Source: Syntrophobacterales bacterium (GTDB taxonomy: Bacteria > Desulfobacterota > Syntrophobacteria > BM002). From it: 13,953 bases of DNA. The translations under genes and the position numbers were made by a program. The notes under the pieces are model-generated. The model was not told where the DNA came from and made no database searches. It worked only from the letters and a program-made list of their open reading frames with translations. Each line of letters opens with the position of its first letter. Within the stretch, counting starts at the first letter, position 1. Shown piece after piece: positions 5,182 through 11,445 of the stretch. The DNA lies in assembly GCA_030613915.1 (NCBI GenBank), contig JAUWKY010000012.1, positions 1 through 13,953 of the forward strand. The letters run 5' to 3'.

Positions 5182-6162
5182 TTACCGACACAGCGGAGAT
5201 TCCCAGAAATCATCCGGAGGCACGAGAAGGCCCTCATAGGGCTCTAGAGACTCCGGCACTTCTCCCTGTGCTTTATTGGTTTCCAGCAACTCGAAAAGCT
5301 GACTCACCTTTTCCATTTTCCCCAGGGCTCCGTTAAGGCGGATGGCGCGATCAAGATCGAGGAAGGCTTTTTCCCACAACTGCTGTTGCTGGCGCAGCCG
5401 ACCAATTTGTTCCAAGTCCTGGGCAATTCCAATCGCATTTTCGGCAGCTTTGTCAATTTCCAGAGCCCGGCCCAGTTGCTTTTCAGCCCTGCCGAAGTCA
5501 CCTTGAGCCTCTGCCACCAGGCCAAGCTGCATATGGGAGTTGGCCATGGTTGGCCCATAACCGCTGCTTTCTGCTCTGGCTAAGGCCCGCTTCAGCAGCG
5601 ACTCCGCCTCTTCGAGCCGTCCCTGCTTCCGTCTGAGCATGCCAAGATTATTCAGATGCATTGCGAAACCGCTTTTCTGGGGATTGTTCTTAGCTACAAC
5701 CAGCGCCCTTTCCCATAACTCTTCGGCCTCCTGGTAGCGCCCCGCCTTGAAGGCCAAACTCCCCAGGTTACCCAATGCAAAAGCCTCCTCTCTGGCACTT
5801 TTGAGCAGGTCGTTGAACTCAAGTGCTTTTTGCAGGTGTTCACCGGCCTCTACATAGTGGCCTTGAACCAACGCCACTGCACCCAGGTTATTATAGGCTC
5901 GAACCATTTCTTCCAGATCATCCACCAAACGGCTGGCTTCCAACGCCTGGTAAAAGTAACGCTCGGCCCGCCCAAAACATCCGCGTTCGAACCAGTAACT
6001 TCCTTCACCTGCCAACCGTTTGACCTCAGTGAGCCGGGGCGGAAGCTTATTCTTGGGGCCACCACCACAAGCCACCACTAGTGTCAACAACAAGGCTCCT
6101 AGAGCAAGGAGAACGGCTATTGTTTTCTTGCGACCGACCTTATGGCTGGCATGGACAAACAT
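5182..6162 (-). CDS. TPR-repeat lipoprotein, last gene of the Mla-type operon
   Basis: A 326-residue predicted lipoprotein. Residues 1-31 are a signal peptide (RKKTIAVLLALGALLLTLVVA) and C32 follows a good lipobox (VVAC), with Gly-rich GGGPKN after it, which suits outer-membrane sorting. The rest is a tetratricopeptide solenoid of about six repeats from roughly residue 50 to 295. Consensus pieces include AYNNLGAVALVQGHYVEAGEH, ALGNLGSLAFKAGRYQEAEE, HLNNLGMLRRKQGRLEEAES and QLGLVAEAQGDFGRAEKQ. Such repeats bind proteins. Its ATG shares one base with the mlaD stop (TGATG) and has AGGAGG 8 nt upstream, so it is translationally coupled to mlaD. It may act as a periplasmic or outer-membrane partner of the MCE complex; that role is inferred from position only. 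The stop codon abuts a heptamer repeat tract. Confidence 0.88.
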   Translation of the reverse strand: MFVHASHKVGRKKTIAVLLALGALLLTLVVACGGGPKNKLPPRLTEVKRLAGEGSYWFERGCFGRAERYFYQALEASRLVDDLEEMVRAYNNLGAVALVQGHYVEAGEHLQKALEFNDLLKSAREEAFALGNLGSLAFKAGRYQEAEELWERALVVAKNNPQKSGFAMHLNNLGMLRRKQGRLEEAESLLKRALARAESSGYGPTMANSHMQLGLVAEAQGDFGRAEKQLGRALEIDKAAENAIGIAQDLEQIGRLRQQQQLWEKAFLDLDRAIRLNGALGKMEKVSQLFELLETNKAQGEVPESLEPYEGLLVPPDDFWESPLCR

Positions 6163-7130
6163 CAGTTTTGACCTCCTCTTATTTCGAGGCCGTGGGTTTC
6201 TGAGTCGGGAGGCGGTGGCAAATTAGGGCGAATGAGGAAGTTCTCTTTGACTGAATCCAAGATGCGATTAACTTCCTGCATCCCTTCTCTCGCCTGAGCA
6301 CTGATTTCGGGCACCTCCATCATAACCTTCTCCAGGATGACCTGTACCTTGAGCAGCCTATCCAAAAGTTCCTGGGTTTTGTCAACCATTTCCGGGGCCT
6401 CGCGCGTTGCCTTCTCCAAATGCTCAGAACCCTTCTCAATATTGACGCCTGCCCGGACAAGGTAGTCGGCCGTCTCCTGGAGGGTCGCAACAAACGTATC
6501 CATGTGCTCGTACAGCTCATCACTCTTTATGAGCCGACCAAGTGAGCCTTCGCCGGCCTCAACAGTGCCTGTTATCTGCTGGAGATTGCTGAAGGTCCCG
6601 AAAAACGGTCCCTTCGGATCCTTGAGTTGATCCGTGATCTGCGCTAGATCCTCTAAGATCTTACCAAAGTGCTCCAGTTTCGCACCAATTTCGTACTCTT
6701 CCAAATACTCGGTAAATTTTTTCTTTTCTTTGGTAGGGATCAGCCCCTCGGGTGGAATGACAGCTGCCTTTGAAGTACCAGGTCTGATGTTAATGTACTC
6801 GCTCCCGATAACTGTCGGACTTTCCACAGTGGCCACACTATTGGCTCGAATACGAGAGGCGTACTCGGCCAACACCTTGACCCTAACCTTGACCTTGTTG
6901 CTTTTCGTCAGCAGTACAGCCGTCACGCTGCCGATATCCGTCCCTAAAAGCTTTACCCGCGAGCCAGAGACAAGATTATAACCTTCTTCGAAGGCGGTGT
7001 AATAGACGACATGTTTACGAAACCAATTCTTGCCACGGCCCACCACAGCCACCGTGAACAAGAAGACTATCAGGGTTAGGAGGATAAACGCCCCGGTCAT
7101 CCTTTCCATGGTGCTATATTGGAGCCTCAT
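6162..7130 (-). CDS. mlaD: MCE-domain substrate-binding protein, MlaD type
   Basis: A 322-residue inner-membrane-anchored protein. One N-terminal membrane helix covers roughly residues 12-31 (TGAFILLTLIVFLFTVAVV). A single MCE domain follows at about 40-118 (VVYYTAFEEGYNLVSGSRVK, VKLLGTDIGSVTAV, then TVIGSEYINIRPG). A long, mostly helical periplasmic tail follows (about 130-300), with a Pro-rich end (NLPPPPDSE). MCE proteins form hexameric rings that carry lipids across the periplasm. E. coli MlaD is about 183 residues, so this one has the longer tail seen in other phyla, which could form part of a tunnel. Its ATG overlaps the stop codon of the ATPase gene by 4 bp (ATGA) with GGAGAGG before it. 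Downstream it overlaps the TPR gene by one base. Confidence 0.93.
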   Translation of the reverse strand: MRLQYSTMERMTGAFILLTLIVFLFTVAVVGRGKNWFRKHVVYYTAFEEGYNLVSGSRVKLLGTDIGSVTAVLLTKSNKVKVRVKVLAEYASRIRANSVATVESPTVIGSEYINIRPGTSKAAVIPPEGLIPTKEKKKFTEYLEEYEIGAKLEHFGKILEDLAQITDQLKDPKGPFFGTFSNLQQITGTVEAGEGSLGRLIKSDELYEHMDTFVATLQETADYLVRAGVNIEKGSEHLEKATREAPEMVDKTQELLDRLLKVQVILEKVMMEVPEISAQAREGMQEVNRILDSVKENFLIRPNLPPPPDSETHGLEIRGGQN

Positions 7131-7894
7131 TCACCTCTCCATTCTCTGTACAAAAGCGCACCGCGCCGCCTCATTGATTCCCGGTATATCGAGGGATCGA
7201 ACTGACCCACTTCAAAGTGGTGACACTGACCCTTGTCAAAGACCAGTACCCAGTCCCCCCATCTATTGATAACTTCAGGTATTATGCTCGCCACCAAAAA
7301 GGCGCAACCGTCTTCAATACTGCAGGTTTTGAAAACATCTAACAGCAGGCTGTAGACCCGCTCCCCCAGATCCAGAGAGGGGTGTTCCAGAAGATAAAGC
7401 TGTGGCTTCTTAACCAGTTCCCTGGCGTAAACGGCCAGGCGGCGTTGCTCAAACGTGAGCTCAGCCGGTCGCAAAAAACGATACTCATAGAGCTCGAACT
7501 GCTTCAGCAGCTCTGTCACCCTATCGTGGGACTGCTCCAGAACCATCTCCTCATGGTACTGAAGCCCCAAACTTATGTTGTCCAGTATTGTCATGTTGCT
7601 GATCAAAGATGTCTCTCGATGAACAAAGCCAATTCGCCGCCGCAGCTTGTATAACCCCGGCCCATCAATCTTATCCGAGTTCTGACCAAACCAGGAAATC
7701 TGACCACCGGTCGGGGAAACCAAAGTTGCACAGATTTTTAGCAGTATAGTGGCACATCGGTGGGGGTCAGCCAGCAACACACCTCTCTGCCCCCTCTCCA
7801 GGCGAAACGACAGCTCACTGAAGAGACAAGTACCATCTTCTTCACAGTACTCCATATTTTCGCAGGCAATGATCGATGCTTCCACAACTTCCAA
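7127..7894 (-). CDS. mlaF: MlaF-like ABC ATPase subunit with degenerate catalytic motifs
   Basis: A 255-residue ABC nucleotide-binding-domain fold, recognisable by order and spacing of its blocks and its place between mlaE and mlaD. Every catalytic motif is altered. The Walker A region reads ADPHRCATI (42-50): no glycines, and Ala48 in place of the essential Lys. The Q-loop Gln is His92 (GFVHRE). The signature LSGGQ is LTFEQ (146-150). Walker B DE is Glu170-His171 (LYLLEHP). The H-loop His is replaced by Ser203 (VASIIPEV). There is no frameshift or stop and codon structure is intact, so this looks like a kept protein, not decay. ATP hydrolysis is unlikely; it may be structural or pair with another ATPase. 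The start is TTG at 7894, with an in-frame stop 18 codons upstream, no strong ribosome binding site, and a 51-bp gap after mlaE. A GTG three codons in is an alternative. Confidence 0.9.
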   Translation of the reverse strand: MEVVEASIIACENMEYCEEDGTCLFSELSFRLERGQRGVLLADPHRCATILLKICATLVSPTGGQISWFGQNSDKIDGPGLYKLRRRIGFVHRETSLISNMTILDNISLGLQYHEEMVLEQSHDRVTELLKQFELYEYRFLRPAELTFEQRRLAVYARELVKKPQLYLLEHPSLDLGERVYSLLLDVFKTCSIEDGCAFLVASIIPEVINRWGDWVLVFDKGQCHHFEVGQFDPSIYRESMRRRGALLYREWRGE

Positions 7895-7945
7895 CCAAAG
7901 TCTATGTATGAGGACCTGTCTTCCGGTAATACCCCATTGCCTCGA

Positions 7946-8752
7946 TCAGAGGTAGAACAGGGCCGAAATCAGTACGTTGAAAAATATACACAACATGAAG
8001 CAGTCCACCAGGGCTCGAGACACCTGCGGCGGAATGTTAGTAATCGCCTCCCCCGTCCTGAATCCATGATACATGCAAACCAAAGCGATGGTTAAGCCGA
8101 ACACAAACGCTTTCACTGAGCCGACAATGATGTCAATGCCGTTGACCTCACGGGCGAGATCACTGAAAAGCGCCCAAAACGGAACATCAACTAAAGTCCA
8201 GGCTACGACGAATCCACCAAAGATGCTCACTACGTTAAAAAAGACTACCAGGCAAATCACCGATACGGTAACCCCCACTAGGCGGGGTAAAGTGAGAAAA
8301 TGCAGTGGGTCGATACCCTGCATCTCGAGGCTTTCAATTTCCCTCAGTACGGTCATGTATCCCATTTCAATTGCGATGGCTGAGCCTGATCTTAGGGTGA
8401 CCACCACCGCAGTAAGCAATGGCCCCACTTCCCGGATAACCACCACAGTCAGCAAGGATGCCAAAACATTCCTGCTACCCACCCTGGTCAGTTGGGAAAT
8501 ACCCTGGATAACTACCAACCCGCCCACCAGGAGCGCTATGAGACAGATAAGCTCTAACGACTGGACTCCAGTAAAATATATTTGCTGGATAAAGGTGCGA
8601 GCCATAAGCCTCTGGCCGGTGTGTCTATAGCGCAAGGTCGTTTTGAGGCACACCACAAAAAAACCAAGGATGTCTACCAGCCGGAAAAGCTTCTGCAAAA
8701 ACCACCGGCCACAGGAGCCGGTCACCATGTGGAAATAATATGCCGCTTGCAT
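7946..8752 (-). CDS. mlaE: MlaE-type permease of a lipid ABC transporter
   Basis: A 268-residue MlaE/YrbE-family membrane protein, the inner-membrane permease that works with the MCE ring. Family motifs are clear: FTGVQSLELICLIALLVGG, GVVIQG-like VVIQGISQLTRVGSRNVLASL, then VVIREVGPLLTAVVVTLRSG, GSAIAIEMGYMTVLREIESL and EMQGIDPLHFLTLPRLVGV. Four to five further hydrophobic segments end with FFNVLISALFYL. It is first in the mlaE-mlaF-mlaD-TPR operon. The ATG at 8752 lacks a clear ribosome binding site, and the bases just upstream are a heptamer repeat tract (8768-8795). A second ATG (codon 9, 8728) is possible. No MlaB or MlaC gene is present in the window. Confidence 0.95.
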   Translation of the reverse strand: MQAAYYFHMVTGSCGRWFLQKLFRLVDILGFFVVCLKTTLRYRHTGQRLMARTFIQQIYFTGVQSLELICLIALLVGGLVVIQGISQLTRVGSRNVLASLLTVVVIREVGPLLTAVVVTLRSGSAIAIEMGYMTVLREIESLEMQGIDPLHFLTLPRLVGVTVSVICLVVFFNVVSIFGGFVVAWTLVDVPFWALFSDLAREVNGIDIIVGSVKAFVFGLTIALVCMYHGFRTGEAITNIPPQVSRALVDCFMLCIFFNVLISALFYL

Positions 8753-8767
8753 AACTATCTCGAAAAA

Positions 8768-8815
8768 CGCAGAGCGCAGAGCGCAGAGCGCATAGTGAGT
8801 TCTGAATAGTCCATA
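8768..8815. repeat. Heptameric tandem repeat tract upstream of mlaE
   Basis: Units CGCAGAG, CGCAGAG, CGCAGAG, CGCATAG at 8768-8795, which on the minus strand are the CTATGCG/CTCTGCG units of 5154-5181. They are followed by TAGTCCATAG at about 8807-8816, a string also present in the tract at 2565-2599. The tract ends 15 bp before the mlaE start and makes up its leader. Confidence 0.7.
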
Positions 8816-8969
8816 GCAAACCAGGGTGATGTCAGCTTACTAGACGCCAGTACCTCCCACTGATGTCCGAGGGTCGCGAAACTTGTGATTAAACATGACT
8901 AGTTTATGCACATCTCGTGCCTCACAATCCATCTGTCACTGTCACTAATACAATCGGACAACCGACACT

Positions 8970-9488
8970 CTAAGAAAGTGCCTTGATAATCTCACGACAA
9001 AAAGCGGGCAGGTCGTCGGGCTTTCTGGAGGTGATCAAAGTACCATCTACAACCACCTCTGCATCCTCATATTCAGCGCCAGCATGAACCAGGTCATCCC
9101 GAATAGCAAAAAATCCGGTGACCTTCCGACCTCTGACAATGTCTGCAGAAGTTAGCATCCAGCCCGCATGACAGATGGCAGCCACCACTTTTCCTTGCTC
9201 AAAACCGTCTTTGACCAACTGCACTGTGGCCGGATATCTACGCATAAGGTCGGGAGCATATCCGCCAGGGATGATAATCCCGTCGTATTCGTTGACATCA
9301 GTATCACGGGAAGCTACATCCGACGTAATCGGGTACCCTCCCTTGCTCTTGTAAGTCACCCCCGCCTCCGTACCCACACTGGTAACCTCAGCACCTTCTT
9401 CCCGCATTCTCAGCAAAGGATACCATACTTCCATCTCTTGGTAGAGGTCCTCTACGAGAACGATTATTTTCTTTCCCTGTAGTTTCAT
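8970..9488 (-). CDS. DJ-1/PfpI family protein (protease/glyoxalase-like)
   Basis: A 172-residue single-domain protein of the PfpI branch of the DJ-1 superfamily, close to the usual 165-175 length and predicted cytosolic. Members are oligomeric and are reported as intracellular proteases or as deglycase/glyoxalase-type stress enzymes. Seen here are KIIVLVEDLYQEMEVWYPLL with the conserved acidic residues, YDGIIIPGGYAPD, the nucleophile elbow AAICHAG (Cys106-His107), GRKVTGFFAIRDD and the C-terminal TSRKPDDLPAF. A strong ribosome binding site (GGGAGGAG) lies just before the ATG at 9488. It stands alone: the mlaE start is over 200 bp downstream. The exact reaction cannot be told from sequence. 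Confidence 0.93.
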   Translation of the reverse strand: MKLQGKKIIVLVEDLYQEMEVWYPLLRMREEGAEVTSVGTEAGVTYKSKGGYPITSDVASRDTDVNEYDGIIIPGGYAPDLMRRYPATVQLVKDGFEQGKVVAAICHAGWMLTSADIVRGRKVTGFFAIRDDLVHAGAEYEDAEVVVDGTLITSRKPDDLPAFCREIIKALS

Positions 9489-9556
9489 AGGGCTCCTCCC
9501 AGTTTCTTTGACCCTCGCCTCCAGTCGGCGGTACAGTCAAGAAATATTTTCCTTTT

Positions 9557-9586
9557 TTTATAGCGGTCGCGCCAGACACGCGTGAA
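9557..9586 (-). promoter_or_regulatory. Possible promoter of the PfpI-family gene
   Basis: On the minus strand TTCACG (plus 9581-9586), 18 bp, TATAAA (plus 9557-9562). The palindrome CACGCGTG (9578-9585) overlaps the -35. Moderate match only. Confidence 0.35.
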
Positions 9587-9629
9587 AAAATCTAACAAAA
9601 GAGACTACCCCAGTCAAGCGAGACGTAAT

Positions 9630-9657
9630 GGTAAGCGGTGAACGGTGAACGGTAAGC
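9630..9657. repeat. Heptameric tandem repeat tract (GGTGAAC type)
   Basis: GGTAAGC, GGTGAAC, GGTGAAC, GGTAAGC: four 7-bp units, two of them identical. Its sequence differs from the other heptamer tracts in this window but the period is the same. Confidence 0.75.
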
Positions 9658-9769
9658 AGGGGCAGTATGCGAGAAAGGATATCAAACCTGAGGACGCAGC
9701 TGTCTTTCTCGCTTTTCCCGCCTTTCCCGCCTTTCCCGCTCGAAACGCTATGCGCTTTGCGATAAAACC

Positions 9770-9798
9770 TTGACAATTACTAACCGATTTCCTATAAG
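9770..9798 (+). promoter_or_regulatory. Near-consensus promoter of the tRNA-Arg/tRNA-Lys unit
   Basis: Perfect TTGACA (9770-9775), 17-bp spacer, TATAAG (9793-9798), 20 bp before tRNA-Arg. This is the strongest promoter in the window, as expected for stable RNA. Confidence 0.85.
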
Positions 9799-9818
9799 CA
9801 AACCTGTTCTTTCTTTGC

Positions 9819-9896
9819 GCGCCCGTAGCTCAGCCCGGATAGAGCGTCGGACTTCGAATCCGCAGGTCGCAGGTTCGAATCCTGCCGGGCGCGCCA
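9819..9896 (+). tRNA. tRNA-Arg (anticodon TCG), CCA encoded
   Basis: Acceptor GCGCCCG (9819-9825) pairs with CGGGCGC (9886-9892). The D arm starts AGCTC, the anticodon loop CTTCGAA has TCG at 9854-9856, and the T arm is GCAGG-TTCGAAT-CCTGC. CCA is at 9894-9896. The first pair of the anticodon stem (T9847/C9863) is a mismatch; the rest is canonical. First gene of a two-tRNA transcript. Confidence 0.96.
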
Positions 9897-9937
9897 CTTT
9901 TTTTGGGCACCCAGAATTGTCAAACACGAGCTCAATC

Positions 9938-10014
<77 letters not shown>

Positions 10015-10022
10015 CAGTACAG

Positions 10023-10057
10023 AAGGGTTCACAGACATCACCGTGGACCCTTTTTTT
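10023..10057 (+). terminator. Rho-independent terminator of the tRNA unit
   Basis: Stem AAGGGTTCAC (10023-10032) with GTGGACCCTT (10043-10052), one G-U pair, followed by seven T (10051-10057). Just after it, CTGTGAAC (10058-10065) is a perfect complement of GTTCACAG (10027-10034), an alternative pairing that would break the terminator stem. Confidence 0.9.
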
Positions 10058-10178
10058 CTGTGAACATCTGAAAATTCGACCTTTGCCCTCTTGTCTTTAC
10101 GTCTTTGCGGAGTTATCTTACCGCTTAGCGGCATGGTTTTGAGTCACAAGCTCGCTTTTTCTTCATGCCGTCTCTTAC

Positions 10179-10218
10179 TTCCCCGCTCTCGTAACATTCG
10201 GGAGTGGGGAATTTTTTT
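10179..10218 (+). terminator. Strong intrinsic terminator with no gene directly upstream
   Basis: Stem TTCCCCGCTCTCG (10179-10191) and CGGGAGTGGGGAA (10199-10211), 13 pairs with two G-U wobbles, 7-nt loop, then seven T. The tRNA unit already ends at 10057, so this either backs it up or ends a short unknown RNA from 10066-10178. Confidence 0.8.
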
Positions 10219-10270
10219 GCCCTCACCTTCTCCCTCGTTGACCACGGCATAAACTTTGTGAAGGGCGTTC

Positions 10271-10326
10271 TCAATATCTTGTGCCAGAGTAAATCCCAGC
10301 CGAGTGTGGATTAAGGGATGTAATCT
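10271..10326 (+). repeat. Dispersed ~56-bp repeat, copy R1
   Basis: Matches 12265-12320 without gaps at 48 of 56 positions, and the 3' half matches 13697-13750. The most conserved part is GTGTGGATTAAGGGATGTAATC, which holds a dyad GGATTA-N7-TAATC with loop AGGGATG. All three copies point the same way. Function unknown. Confidence 0.8.
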
Positions 10327-10473
10327 AAACTATTATAGTGACCCCAGTCGGCTTTCGGGTTGGTTGAGGTTTTCTTTTGCCCACCTCACTTTCTCCCTGG
10401 TTGTTTGTGAGTAGGCTAGGGTTGCGCTTGCCGCAACCATTTGTTAATCTGCAAAAAGTTTACAATCACTTCC

Positions 10474-10501
10474 TTGTTTATAAAAAAATCTGAGTTATAC
10501 T
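10474..10501 (+). promoter_or_regulatory. Possible promoter of the cysteine-rich small gene
   Basis: TTGTTT (10474-10479), 16 bp, TATACT (10496-10501), 57 bp before the ATG at 10559. Good -10, fair -35, in an AT-rich stretch. Confidence 0.5.
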
Positions 10502-10558
10502 TCACGTTTCAGCCTAGTTGGCTCAATCCCTCCCATAACTGCTATAGGAGGTTTAACC

Positions 10559-10708
10559 ATGATAAAACAAATGCTATTTAAGTGCCCGACAGGGTATGAA
10601 TTGTTATGTAAAACGGATTCTGAGCAGGAGAAATACTACTGCTGCTGTTGTGCCAGACCTGGATCACAGATATGTGAGACCGACCCAAATTGGGATTTCG
10701 GTGTCTGA
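10559..10708 (+). CDS. Small cysteine-rich protein, unknown
   Basis: A 49-residue reading frame with a textbook ribosome binding site (AGGAGG, 7 nt before the ATG), which makes it a credible gene despite its size. It starts MIKQMLFKCPTGYELLCK and has seven cysteines: C9, C17, four in a row (C28-C31, YYCCCCARPG) and C39 (QICETDPNWDFGV). There is no signal peptide or membrane segment. The CCCC block with C9, C17 and C39 could bind a metal cluster, form disulfides or be modified like a peptide precursor; I do not recognise a family. A promoter candidate lies at 10474-10501, and a weak hairpin GGAG/CTCC followed by TTGTTTTC at about 10720-10746 may end the transcript. No maturation or transport genes are adjacent. 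Confidence 0.65.
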   Translation: MIKQMLFKCPTGYELLCKTDSEQEKYYCCCCARPGSQICETDPNWDFGV

Positions 10709-10819
10709 TCGGATTTTCTTCGGAGCCTATATCGCCTCCTTGTTTTCTTGCTCATATTCCTAGGTTACACTATTGATCAGACGGGATGAAGTAGGTCCCT
10801 GAACAAAAGTCTCCTTTTG

Positions 10820-10872
10820 ACCCCACCTCTTATTGACACTTATTGCCACTTCTGAGGGGTGGGGTTTTCTTT
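10820..10872 (+). terminator. Intrinsic terminator
   Basis: Arms ACCCCACCTC (10820-10829) and GAGGGGTGGGGT (10854-10865) pair with a 2-nt bulge, a 24-nt loop and a TTTTCTTTC tail. Confidence 0.7.
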
Positions 10873-10938
10873 CGCCTTCATCTCATTTTCTCCTCTGCCT
10901 TCTAAATTCCCAAGGCGGAACAGGCTCAGGCTCACTCC

Positions 10939-10990
10939 AAAGCCCCCATTGGCCGTTGCTGGACTGGTCAGTGGGGGCTTTTCTTCCTTT
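10939..10990 (+). terminator. Strong intrinsic terminator
   Basis: Arms AAAGCCCCCATTGGCC (10939-10954) and GGTCAGTGGGGGCTTT (10966-10981) pair over 16 bp with two wobble pairs, followed by TTTTCTTCCTTTT. Confidence 0.85.
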
Positions 10991-11248
10991 TGCCCCTAAA
11001 TTTAAAAGTCAATGTGATTTTGTACGAAATCGAAAGGAAATGGCAGAAAAACCGAGGTGTCGTTGAACCGTTAGACTGTAAATAACATGGTTATCATAAG
11101 GATATTTCACCATTTTTTATGCAAGAGAAGGATACAGAAATATTTCCATATGTTACAGGGCTGTAAACAAAATTACTCTTGTCTCCTAAAGGGTTACTCT
11201 TTGTGTATAACTCCTGTAGGTGAAATCCATTTTCAGCGCTTACCGCAT

Positions 11249-11277
11249 TTGAGGGATGCAGGACTTAGCTATATAAT
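11249..11277 (+). promoter_or_regulatory. Promoter candidate for the response regulator unit
   Basis: TTGAGG (11249-11254), 17 bp, perfect TATAAT (11272-11277). It implies a leader of about 160 nt before the GTG at 11446. Confidence 0.6.
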
Positions 11278-11445
11278 CCTAGCTAGGCTCAAAACTCTTC
11301 TCGCTTTCTCATTTTCAAGAAACCCTGCTTTCGCCTTCTAGTGCTTTTTCTGGCTAAGACTCGGGCCTTCTACACTTAACAGAGTGATTAATCTCGAACA
11401 GAGCCTAACAAACCTCTCCTATGTTATTGGGAAGGAGGTGGGACC

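Larger units (their letters stand above)
9489..9769. other. Repeat-rich gap between the PfpI-family gene and the tRNA pair
   Basis: No gene is supported here. The stretch holds the possible PfpI-gene promoter, four 7-bp units at 9630-9657 (GGTAAGC GGTGAAC GGTGAAC GGTAAGC), three 9-bp units at about 9712-9738 (CCTTTCCCG type), and a two-unit CTATGCG CTTTGCG piece at 9748-9761 just before the tRNA promoter. Confidence 0.6.
10066..10558. other. Non-coding stretch downstream of the tRNA pair
   Basis: No coding frame is supported. It contains the terminator at 10179-10218, the dispersed repeat at 10271-10326, a weak hairpin followed by TTTTCTTTT near 10342-10378, and the promoter candidate at 10474-10501 for the small gene at 10559. 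Pyrimidine-rich text after the T-runs at about 10212 and 10370 is similar (TTTGCCCTCACCTTCTCCCT and TTTGCCCACCTCACTTTCTC). Confidence 0.5.
10709..11445. other. Long gap with terminators and a promoter, no supported gene
   Basis: It holds two strong plus-strand terminators (10820-10872 and 10939-10990) with no recognisable gene before either. The first 100-200 bp could encode a short RNA. Further right is the promoter at 11249-11277 and about 165 bp of leader before the response regulator. Open frames at 10833-11066 and 11087-11341 lack ribosome binding sites and the first runs through both terminators. Confidence 0.55.

Noticed and set aside
8073..8630. Plus-strand open frame of 185 codons
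   Set aside because: Antisense shadow of mlaE, Thr/Ser/Pro-rich with no ribosome binding site.
2495..9761. CRISPR array
   Set aside because: The repeats are 7 or 9 bp in direct contact, with no spacers.
10066..10990. Integron cassette array or attC sites
   Set aside because: Repeated hairpins and a small gene raised the idea, but no GTTRRRY/RYYYAAC pairs were seen and the hairpins carry T-runs typical of terminators.
10833..11066. Plus-strand open frame of 77 codons
   Set aside because: It starts inside one intrinsic terminator and runs through a second; no ribosome binding site.
11087..11341. Plus-strand open frame of 84 codons
   Set aside because: No ribosome binding site, unusual composition, and the promoter at 11249-11277 lies within it.
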